Positions 9,162-14,600 of a stretch of 16,765 nucleotides of DNA are shown here, piece by piece. The DNA is from an uncultured Collinsella sp. Its GTDB lineage: Bacteria > Actinomycetota > Coriobacteriia > Coriobacteriales > Coriobacteriaceae. The DNA is taken from the NCBI GenBank assembly GCA_900752275.1, contig CAADUS010000033.1:1-16765 (forward strand), given 5' to 3'. Every line of letters begins with the position of its first letter. The first letter of the stretch is position 1. The notes beneath the pieces were generated by a model. The model saw only the letters and a list, made by a program, of their open reading frames with translations, was not told the DNA's origin and searched no databases. A program made the translations under genes and the position numbers.

Positions 9162-9380
9162 CTAGAGAATGATCTCGCAGTCCGGCTCGGCGTCGGCGGT
9201 GAACTCCACGACGCGGTCAAGGACCTCGTCGAACTCGGCGTCGTCGGCCTCGAGCGTCAACTTCTGGGTCATAAAGTTGACCGAAACGGATTTGACGCCA
9301 TCGAGCTTGGCCAGCTCGTCCTGAAGCTCACGCGCGCAGTTGGCGCAGTCGATCTCGTCGAGCTTGAACTGCTTTTTCAT
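9162..9380 (-). CDS. Free-standing heavy-metal-associated (HMA) domain protein
   Basis: A 72-residue soluble protein with the ferredoxin-like HMA fold pattern: first strand FKLDEI, then DCANCA with metal-binding Cys 12 and Cys 15, a helix, and the GVKSVSVNF second strand. The Asp before the first Cys (DCxxC) is typical of zinc-type HMA domains such as that of ZntA, where copper domains usually have GMTCxxC. A further Cys 68 lies near the C-terminus. It corresponds in size and type to the domain missing from the adjacent ATPase, so it probably buffers zinc or delivers it to that pump. It follows arsR by 63 bases and is presumably cotranscribed. AAAGGA lies about 8 bases before the ATG. Confidence 0.85.
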   Translation of the reverse strand: MKKQFKLDEIDCANCARELQDELAKLDGVKSVSVNFMTQKLTLEADDAEFDEVLDRVVEFTADAEPDCEIIL

Positions 9381-9403
9381 GGTGGGTTCCTTTCCCTGTT
9401 TTT

Positions 9404-9423
9404 GCGGCTTGGGTGCAAGCCGC
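9404..9423 (-). other. Intercistronic hairpin between arsR and the HMA gene
   Basis: GCGGCTTG (9404-9411) and CAAGCCGC (9416-9423) form a perfect 8-bp stem with a 4-base loop. On the minus strand it lies 20 bases after the arsR stop and is followed by five A, then the HMA ribosome site. With no T-run in the reading direction it is not a terminator; an mRNA-stability or spacing role is possible. Confidence 0.5.
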
Positions 9424-9443
9424 GCTGGTACCGTGGTTGATCG

Positions 9444-9812
9444 CTATTCGCAGATGTGGCTCATGCCCTGGTTGAGCATGGTATAGACATGATCGTCGGC
9501 GAGCGAGTAGAGAATGTTGCGGCCGTCGCGTCGGAATTTAACCAGGTGCGACTGCTTGAGCGTGCGCAGCTGGTGCGACACCGCAGACTGCGAGGTCTCG
9601 GTCGCTTCGGCGATATCTGCCACGCAGAGTTCGCGGCCCATGAGGGCGTAAAGGATCTTGATGCGCGTGGTGTCGCTGAAAACCTTGAACAGGTCGGCAA
9701 GGTCGTACAGCAGCTCCTCGTCGGGAAGGTCCTCGGGCGAGCAGGTGGTGGGGATGTCGGGCACGATGGTGGTGTCGATGCTGGACTTTATTTCATCAGC
9801 GGGATCGCTCAT
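9444..9812 (-). CDS. ArsR/SmtB-family metal-sensing repressor
   Basis: A 122-residue winged-helix repressor. The core ELCVADIAEATETSQSAVSH (61-80) is the classic ArsR/SmtB helix-turn-helix, followed by the wing (VKFRRDGRNILYSL). The C-terminal helix keeps the full SmtB alpha-5 zinc site: Asp 106, His 108, His 119 and Glu 122 match SmtB Asp 104, His 106, His 117 and Glu 120 with a constant shift of two. Cys 63 aligns with SmtB Cys 61 and Cys 24 lies in the N-terminal arm, so an additional alpha-3N-type site is possible. Zinc (or cadmium) binding would release DNA. AAAGGA (9820-9825) precedes the ATG. It heads the arsR-HMA-ATPase cluster, and its promoter carries operator copies. Confidence 0.93.
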   Translation of the reverse strand: MSDPADEIKSSIDTTIVPDIPTTCSPEDLPDEELLYDLADLFKVFSDTTRIKILYALMGRELCVADIAEATETSQSAVSHQLRTLKQSHLVKFRRDGRNILYSLADDHVYTMLNQGMSHICE

Positions 9813-9825
9813 TGCAATATCCTTT

Positions 9826-9882
9826 CATATGAACATGCGCTCATATAACTTACTTCCGAGTATATGAGCGCATGTTCATATG
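9826..9882 (-). promoter_or_regulatory. Double ArsR/SmtB operator: perfect 22-base inverted repeat
   Basis: Bases 9826-9847 are the exact reverse complement of 9861-9882, with a 13-base spacer. Each arm also has an internal dyad (ATATGA-N8-TCATAT), the shape of SmtB/CzrA-type operators. One arm fills the spacer of the arsR promoter; the other lies just downstream of the expected transcript start. Confidence 0.85.
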
Positions 9883-9886
9883 TCAA
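9859..9886 (-). promoter_or_regulatory. arsR promoter
   Basis: On the minus strand, TTGACA (9886-9881) is followed after 16 bases by TATACT (9864-9859), a near-perfect housekeeping-type promoter. The 16-base spacer falls entirely inside operator arm 9861-9882, so repressor binding would cover both promoter boxes. Confidence 0.85.
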
Positions 9887-10127
9887 TATAATTCGCGATT
9901 TTTTTTGCTATCGATTGGTCCTGGTGGCGGCTAAGGGCATCGGTGGGCGCGGATAAGGCCGCCGATGTCAACGTGGGTACCTTAGCGACGTGCAAAAACG
10001 GGCCGATATCCACTTGGTTATCGGCCCGCATTGCGTTGCTTGAGAGGGACGCCTCGGCGTGTCGCTTTTGCGCGGGGCGTTATGGCCCGACGAGTATCGC
10101 TCGCGAATGGCGCCTCTGCTTGGCAAT
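9887..10127. other. Non-coding stretch between the arsR promoter and the exonuclease gene
   Basis: No coding sequence is supported here. It holds an A/T-rich upstream patch of the arsR promoter (9885-9908, with a run of eight T at 9899-9906), a G/C-rich hairpin (9938-9967, CATCGG...CCGATG) of unknown role, and the exonuclease terminator (9994-10028). Nothing recognisable was seen in 10029-10127. Confidence 0.6.
9994..10028 (-). terminator. Intrinsic terminator downstream of the exonuclease gene
   Basis: A perfect 10-bp stem (9999-10008 with 10019-10028) has a 10-base loop and, on the minus strand, is followed directly by five T (complement of 9994-9998). It lies about 100 bases after the exonuclease stop, leaving a fairly long 3' tail. 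Confidence 0.88.
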
Positions 10128-11096
10128 CTACTTGGCAAATAGGTTCTTGAGGTTGAACTCGGCCTGGACGGTACGGAGCATGAGGTCGGTGTCGTCGAGG
10201 CCCAGGTGCTGCTCGTTGGCATCGGCGGCGAGGGTGCCACGGCGGCGCGCCCAGTTCTCGAGCGCGGCGGGCGCGGACTCGCGGGGGAGCGAGCGCACAT
10301 CGGCGTCCAGGCTGCGGCAGATCTGGCGCGAGTCGATGACGATGATCTTACCCGCGCGGCGTGCCTCGGCGTAACCGTCCAAGTGGATCTTGAACCAGCT
10401 GTCTTCAAAGGCGGCGTTGTGCGCCATGTACGGGTACTTCTTCATAAGCTTGAGCAGCTGCTTTTGCAGCTCCTTGTTCTCGCGGAAGGGCGTTTTGCCG
10501 TCGATGTCGTCCCAGGTGATGTGGTGGATATTCGACAACGGCACATCCTCGCCGCGGTAGATATCGGGCAGGCCGCAGTAGTGTGCCTCGGCGTCATGCG
10601 GGACGGCGTCGCTGGTGAGCTCCATGATCTCCCAACCCACGTTGATGATGTAGCCGCGCTCGGGTGCACGGCCGGTGGTCTCGATGTCGATGCCCAGCAC
10701 GGTGCCCTGGATGGGCTTGCGGGCGTAGGCGACGCCGAGCGCGTCGCGGTCGCCGCGGATCTCGCGCATGACGGACGCGGCAGTGCGCTTTTGCATCTTG
10801 CCGATGGCGGCACAGGTGTCGGCGTCGGACAGGCCGCGCGAGAGCGTCGCGGGTGTCACGTTGCGCAGGCGCGCCTCGCCAATCTGGTCGCACAGGTCGC
10901 GGTTGCGGTCGGCCAGGTCGCGCACGGTGGCAAAATCGAAGCCGGGGTCGTCCTCGGCGGTAAAGTATTCGGTCTCGAGCACCTTGAGGGCCTCTTCGCC
11001 TTTCTGGCGCTCGGACTCCATGGCGCCGTGGTCGCCGTAGATAAACATGGGGATAAACGGCTGGCGCTCGTATTCGAGTGCTTGCGAAACGTTCAT
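10128..11096 (-). CDS. DEDDh (DnaQ-like) 3'-5' exonuclease with N-terminal extension
   Basis: A 322-residue protein whose catalytic domain covers about 132-305. ExoI is GIDIETTG with Asp 137 and Glu 139; ExoII is HNAAFED at 226-232; ExoIII is HLGLDDTD with His 297 and Asp 302. This is the DEDDh layout of DnaQ, RNase T and related exonucleases, using two metal ions. In ExoII the residue at the usual Asp position is Glu 231, with Asp 232 next to it. Residues 1-130 are an extra, charged region without a domain I recognise. Substrate (DNA or RNA) cannot be inferred. AAGGAG lies about 8 bases before the ATG at 11096. It is divergent from the metal exporter and has its own terminator, so it is probably monocistronic. 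Confidence 0.85.
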   Translation of the reverse strand: MNVSQALEYERQPFIPMFIYGDHGAMESERQKGEEALKVLETEYFTAEDDPGFDFATVRDLADRNRDLCDQIGEARLRNVTPATLSRGLSDADTCAAIGKMQKRTAASVMREIRGDRDALGVAYARKPIQGTVLGIDIETTGRAPERGYIINVGWEIMELTSDAVPHDAEAHYCGLPDIYRGEDVPLSNIHHITWDDIDGKTPFRENKELQKQLLKLMKKYPYMAHNAAFEDSWFKIHLDGYAEARRAGKIIVIDSRQICRSLDADVRSLPRESAPAALENWARRRGTLAADANEQHLGLDDTDLMLRTVQAEFNLKNLFAK

Positions 11097-11158
11097 ATAA
11101 CTGCTCCTTGGACGGGCCGCGTCGTGCGGCTCGGGTTTGTCGAGTTATGGCGAGATGA

Positions 11159-11178
11159 TAGTTTACCATGGGCAACTA
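11159..11178 (+). promoter_or_regulatory. Candidate palindromic operator upstream of the metal exporter
   Basis: TAGTTTACCATGGGCAACTA is symmetric in 8 of 10 base pairs (TAGTT-N2-CCATGG-N2-AACTA). It matches 6467-6486, upstream of the DtxR/MntR-type regulator, at 15 of 20 positions in the same orientation. It lies in the 172-base divergent gap between the exonuclease and exporter genes, 20 bases before a TACAAT -10-like box. Confidence 0.5.
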
Positions 11179-11190
11179 CTGGCATCGCGC

Positions 11191-11236
11191 CTAGGACAAT
11201 TACAATACCCTAGTTGAACGCTAGGACTTTTACAAT
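11191..11236 (+). repeat. Two direct copies CTAGGAC-N2-TTACAAT in the exporter leader
   Basis: Copies at 11191-11206 and 11221-11236 differ only at two central positions (AA versus TT) and are 30 bases apart. A CCTAG half-site at 11209-11213 is inverted relative to both. Each copy ends in TACAAT, which resembles a -10 box; the first has CTGGCA (11179-11184) 16 bases upstream as a possible -35. They may be tandem promoters or tandem protein sites. Confidence 0.55.
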
Positions 11237-11268
11237 GCTGCCGAAAGACACGAAAGGTTCCATCCGTC

Positions 11269-12357
11269 ATGGATTTGCTGATTGATATTCTGCTCGACGC
11301 CGGCAAGGACACGCTCTCGCTGGTGCCGTTCTTGTTGGTGACATATCTGGTCCTCGAGACGCTCGAGCATGTGGCAGGCGATCGCGTCAACGGCGCCATC
11401 AAGCGTGCCGGCGCCGCTGGCCCCGTGGTTGGCTCGTTGCTGGGCATGGTGCCGCAGTGCGGCTTTTCGGCCATGGCGGCAACGCTATACGCCGGTCGCG
11501 TCGTGACGCTGGGTACCCTGGTGGCGGTGTTTCTCTCGACCTCCGACGAGATGCTGCCGCTGCTACTTGCCGAGCAGGTTCCCGTGCAGACTATGGCGAT
11601 GCTTTTGGCTTCGAAAGCGCTGATCGCGCTGGTCACGGGCTTTATCGTGGATGCCGCCATTCGCGGTCTGCGTCGCAACGCCCGCGCGCATGCGGCGATT
11701 CGCCGTACCGTGTTGGGAACCGCTGTCAATCCGGCACATGTTAACTGCGCGCATGACGATCACAGCGGCGGTGACATCATCGACGAGGTGGCCGAGGCTG
11801 GCGTGAGCGCCGACCACATCCATGAGCTGTGCGAGCGCGACCATTGCGGTTGTGATGACGACGAGGACGAGCACGAACATGGACATGTCCACGATCACGG
11901 TCATGAGGGCGAGCATGAACACCATCATGGCCATGGTCACTCTCACTCACACGAAGGTGCGCCCGTCCTGTCGATTATCCGCAGCGCCATCTCGCATACC
12001 GTGCAGGTATCGGTATTCATTTTCCTAGTGACGCTGATTCTGGTCGCCGTGCTCGAGACCTTTGGCGAATCTGCGATCGAGCAGTTCCTGCGTGGCAACG
12101 AGACGCTCGCCGTCCTGGGTTCGGCGCTTGTCGGCCTGATCCCCAACTGCTCGGCGAGCGTGGTCATTACGCAGCTGTATCTGGAAGGCGCACTGCAACT
12201 GGCACCGATGCTCGCCGGCACGCTCATTTCTGCCGGCGTGGGTTATCTGGTGCTGTTCCGCACCAATCGCAGTGCTCGCGAAAACGCCGTGTTCCTGGTC
12301 ATGATGTACGTCATCGGCGTGGGCTGGGGCCTCGCCCTATCTGCCTTCGGCCTCTAA
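11269..12357 (+). CDS. Predicted heavy-metal/manganese exporter (ArsP_2-like, 'putative manganese transporter' family)
   Basis: A 362-residue membrane protein of two related hydrophobic halves (about 12-135 and 240-360) joined by a long polar loop. Each half carries a matching motif, GMVPQCGFS (59-67) and GLIPNCSAS (289-297), pointing to an internal duplication with a Pro-x-Cys in each half. The connecting loop (about 136-233) is extremely metal-binding in character, with 14 His in residues 202-228 plus Cys 188, 193 and 195 and an acidic run. This pattern fits the family annotated as a ten-TM heavy-metal exporter or putative manganese transporter; manganese as substrate is family-level knowledge and not proven here. 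AAAGG lies 11 bases before the ATG. The upstream motif shared with the DtxR/MntR-type gene supports a manganese link. A strong terminator follows. Confidence 0.78.
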   Translation: MDLLIDILLDAGKDTLSLVPFLLVTYLVLETLEHVAGDRVNGAIKRAGAAGPVVGSLLGMVPQCGFSAMAATLYAGRVVTLGTLVAVFLSTSDEMLPLLLAEQVPVQTMAMLLASKALIALVTGFIVDAAIRGLRRNARAHAAIRRTVLGTAVNPAHVNCAHDDHSGGDIIDEVAEAGVSADHIHELCERDHCGCDDDEDEHEHGHVHDHGHEGEHEHHHGHGHSHSHEGAPVLSIIRSAISHTVQVSVFIFLVTLILVAVLETFGESAIEQFLRGNETLAVLGSALVGLIPNCSASVVITQLYLEGALQLAPMLAGTLISAGVGYLVLFRTNRSARENAVFLVMMYVIGVGWGLALSAFGL

Positions 12358-12368
12358 GTAGGCCTAAC

Positions 12369-12444
12369 AAAACGGGCTTCAAAATAGCTATGCACGGCGC
12401 CTACACAATGCGGCGACGCATGGCATTTTGAAGCCCGTTTTTTG
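12369..12444 (+). terminator. Long bidirectional terminator / hairpin after the exporter
   Basis: A perfect 17-bp inverted repeat (12369-12385 with 12425-12441) ends in a run of six T on the plus strand (12438-12443) and of four T on the minus strand. The 39-base interior itself pairs further (GCTATGC with GCATGGC, one wobble, after a bulged A). It sits between convergent genes and can stop transcription both ways. Confidence 0.85.
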
Positions 12445-12482
12445 TTGAGCCACGGATCCTGAGCGCTCACACCGTCCAAAAC

Positions 12483-12522
12483 AAAAAGGCAGATTTTTAG
12501 GCATGTCCCAAAAATCTGCCTT
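12483..12522 (-). terminator. Intrinsic terminator of the DUF308-YaiI operon
   Basis: A perfect 13-bp stem (12486-12498 with 12510-12522) with an 11-base loop starts 2 bases after the stop codon. On the minus strand its descending arm runs into TTTTT (complement of 12483-12487). Confidence 0.88.
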
Positions 12523-12524
12523 GG

Positions 12525-13007
12525 TTAGCGGAGCAGCTCGGTGAGGTTTCGCTTAAAGCGGGTGCGGTCTTCGCCGGTGAAGGCCGCCGGCCCGCGGGTG
12601 CGACCGCCGGCGCGGCGCACCTTCTTTTCCTCGTGACGAATAAACAGCTGCATATCGATGGTGGCTTTGTCGTACACGCGCCCGCGCACGCCGATGGCGG
12701 CGGCATCGCGGCCGAGCACCATGCTCGCCAGCCCAATGTCCTGCGTCACGACCACATCGCCCGCCTGCAGACGTTCGACAATGGCAAAGTCGGCGCTATC
12801 GGCGCCTACGCTCACGTCGAGCGTCGTGACCCAAAAGCCGCGTCGCGCGTGCTCGGCATCGCGCGGATCGTCGCGGCGAATGTGCCGCTCCAGGTTCTGC
12901 GTACTGTTGCCGGCGATAACCACGGCGACGCCCGCCCGCCGCACGCAGTCGATCGACTCACGCGTGACCGGGCAGGCGTCGGCATCAATAAACAGCGTTC
13001 GCGGCAT
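12525..13007 (-). CDS. YaiI/YqxD family protein (UPF0178, DUF188)
   Basis: A 160-residue cytosolic protein. The family signature is complete: FIDADACPV at 6-14, a GNSTQNLERH stretch, the DVSVGADSADFAIVERLQAGDVVVTQDIGLA block, and GRVYDKATID. The fold is considered PIN-nuclease-like, with acidic residues (Asp 8, Asp 10 and the QD Asp) placed as possible metal ligands; the biochemical role of the family is unknown. The ATG immediately follows the stop of the DUF308 gene (TAGATG), and no good separate ribosome site is visible, so translation is probably coupled to that gene. Length is normal. Confidence 0.9.
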   Translation of the reverse strand: MPRTLFIDADACPVTRESIDCVRRAGVAVVIAGNSTQNLERHIRRDDPRDAEHARRGFWVTTLDVSVGADSADFAIVERLQAGDVVVTQDIGLASMVLGRDAAAIGVRGRVYDKATIDMQLFIRHEEKKVRRAGGRTRGPAAFTGEDRTRFKRNLTELLR

Positions 13008-13610
13008 CTAGTGCACCAGCTTACCAAAGCGGATAGCGCGAATAACCAGCGTCACGCCAAACACCAGGAGCGCGGCGCCGCTAAAGATGACGAGCATCTT
13101 TGCCGACCACAGCGGGTAGATGAACACGAACACGCCGGCGATGATGGAGAGCGCACCGCTCAGGATGGCGAGGGCGCGGTTGGACGAAAGCTCGGACTCC
13201 AGAATCGACATGACACCTTCGACGATCCAGCCAAAGCCGGCCACGACCACCACAAGCGTGCTGAGCGTTGCGGTCGAGAAGGCCTGGTTGCGCAGGATTA
13301 TGACGCCGCCCAGAATGATTATCAGGTTGGAGATGATGCTCGTGACGCGCCAGCCGGCGGGCAGCAGCGGCTCAAAAATGGCGGTGAACAGCCTGACGCC
13401 AGCCGTGATCACAAAGTAGAAGCCCAGGACGGTCGTCAGGAAGACGAGGGACTTGGCGGGTGCAAACAGCAGCGCGATGCCGGCAAGCAGCGCGATGACG
13501 CCCGTGACGGCGTAGATCCAGCGCACGGCCTTGATTGCCTTGCCTGCCATGCTTTTCTCGTCAAATCCAAACGCGCTCGATTGCTTGTCATCGTTCTTAA
13601 AGATGCCCAT
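13008..13610 (-). CDS. DUF308 / HdeD-like membrane protein
   Basis: A 200-residue protein with six hydrophobic segments after a polar N-terminus of about 25 residues. The segments fall into three similar hairpins containing Gly-rich helices (GVIALLAGIALL, ISNLIIILGGVIIL, LSGALSIIAGVFVF), the repeat pattern of the DUF308/HdeD family. HdeD is linked to acid-stress tolerance in enteric bacteria, but a role here is not implied. AAAGGAG lies about 6 bases before the ATG at 13610. It leads a two-gene operon with the YaiI gene at zero spacing. The 236-base gap upstream, shared with the divergent nitroreductase gene, should contain its promoter, but no clear -35/-10 was identified on that strand. Confidence 0.87.
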   Translation of the reverse strand: MGIFKNDDKQSSAFGFDEKSMAGKAIKAVRWIYAVTGVIALLAGIALLFAPAKSLVFLTTVLGFYFVITAGVRLFTAIFEPLLPAGWRVTSIISNLIIILGGVIILRNQAFSTATLSTLVVVVAGFGWIVEGVMSILESELSSNRALAILSGALSIIAGVFVFIYPLWSAKMLVIFSGAALLVFGVTLVIRAIRFGKLVH

Positions 13611-13798
13611 GATGTCTCCTTTCCGCGTGGCGTAAGCCTTAATCGTTACAACCAGTATCGCCTAAAGGCACCGGCGTATGGGTCGGGGAGGGCGAAATGT
13701 AACCCAAAGGTCCCGATTTGTTTTCGTTGTTCCCTGTGTCGCGACATTTTATTCAACAGATGTAGAACATTGCAGCTCTGTTCGTTATTGCCTGCGTT

Positions 13799-13817
13799 TT
13801 AGGTTAGATTTTCCTAA
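13799..13817 (+). promoter_or_regulatory. DtxR/IdeR-type iron-box-like operator before the nitroreductase gene
   Basis: TTAGGTTAGATTTTCCTAA matches the general DtxR/IdeR consensus at 15 of 19 positions and, by my recollection of it, the diphtheria tox operator core at 16 of 19. The outer TTAGG and CCTAA arms are perfect. It lies 29 bases before the ATG, and TTAGAT inside it could serve as the -10. Confidence 0.55.
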
Positions 13818-13846
13818 GAACAATTGGCTTGTATTGGGGGGTTCCT

Positions 13847-14518
13847 ATGAACGAAGCAGTTCCCGAGGCACCGTCGAGTGTCGAATCGATGGCAAAGCAG
13901 GGCTGCGAAAAGCTCGGTCTGGAATCGTTTGACGCGCTGGTCCGTCGTGCCCGCACATGCCGTCGATTTGACGAGTCCATGCGCGTACCGCGCGAGTTTT
14001 TGCTTGAGCTGGCAGAGCTGGCGCACCTGGCTCCCTGCGGCGCTAATGCTCAGCGTCTGCGTTTTCATGTGGTGAGCGACGCCGAGGAGTGTTCGAGCTT
14101 ATTTGAAAAGCTCACATGGGCTGGTGCGCTCAAGGATTGGTCGGGTCCTGTCGAGGGCGAGCGCCCGACCGGCTATATCGCGATCCTTGCCGAGCGTCCC
14201 GCTCCGGGCAAGCCTGCCGCGCCAATCACCGAGGCAGACGCTGGTATCGCCGCGCAGACGATGATGCTCGCCGCCCGCAGCGCTACGCCCGAGGTGGCGG
14301 CGTGCATGTTCAAGGCTTTTCCGCCTCGTGCGATTGATGTCATGGGACTTGACGGCGACAAGTACGAGGTCAAGCTGATCATGGTCTTTGGCGTTCCCGC
14401 CGAGACACAGGTGATCGATGCAATTGATTCCAACCCCGACGGCTCAATTAATTACTGGCGTGACGAGGCACAGGTACACCACGTACCCAAGCGTCCACTC
14501 GCCGACGTACTGGTGTAG
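13847..14518 (+). CDS. Nitroreductase family protein
   Basis: A 223-residue flavoprotein. RARTCRRFDESMRVPREFL (from 35) is the family's N-terminal FMN-phosphate-binding segment (usual form RRSxRxF), LAPCGANAQRLRFHVVSD (61-78) is the second FMN segment, and DAGIAAQTMMLAA (131-143) is the central helix. The C-terminal KLIMVFGVPAE strand is also typical. These enzymes use FMN and NAD(P)H to reduce nitro compounds, quinones or similar electrophiles; the true substrate is unknown. The ATG at 13847 is preceded by a G-rich ribosome site (13836-13841). A TTG at 13829 in the same frame would place the start inside that site, so it was rejected. An iron-box-like sequence just upstream suggests metal-dependent control. 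Confidence 0.88.
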   Translation: MNEAVPEAPSSVESMAKQGCEKLGLESFDALVRRARTCRRFDESMRVPREFLLELAELAHLAPCGANAQRLRFHVVSDAEECSSLFEKLTWAGALKDWSGPVEGERPTGYIAILAERPAPGKPAAPITEADAGIAAQTMMLAARSATPEVAACMFKAFPPRAIDVMGLDGDKYEVKLIMVFGVPAETQVIDAIDSNPDGSINYWRDEAQVHHVPKRPLADVLV

Positions 14519-14550
14519 TTGAGCGTCGCCGCGGCGTGACCCGGCGGTAA

Positions 14551-14585
14551 ACCACCACAAAGGTGCCCGTTCCCTTTGTGGTGGT
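14551..14585 (+). other. Strong hairpin directly in front of the first phosphatase
   Basis: ACCACCACAAAGG (14551-14563) pairs perfectly over 13 bp with 14573-14585, loop 9 bases. No T-run follows; instead GAGGGGAGGG, the next gene's ribosome site, begins 3 bases later. It could be a weak terminator for the nitroreductase or a 5' leader element of the phosphatase mRNA. Confidence 0.6.
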
Positions 14586-14600
14586 ACGAGGGGAGGGCGT

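Noticed and set aside
9404..9423. Intrinsic terminator between arsR and the HMA gene
   Set aside because: The stem is good, but it is followed by A, not T, in the direction of transcription.
11191..11213. CTAGG-N13-CCTAG read as a DtxR box
   Set aside because: The arm spacing (13) does not fit the 19-base box (spacing 9) and the inner positions do not match.
11097..11268. yybP-ykoY-type manganese riboswitch in front of the exporter
   Set aside because: No conserved paired core or junction resembling that element was seen; the region instead holds a palindrome and direct repeats.
12633..13802. Open frame of 389 codons on the plus strand across the DUF308 and YaiI genes
   Set aside because: It spans two clearly recognised minus-strand genes, and its product is low-complexity His/Asp/Arg sequence typical of shadows.
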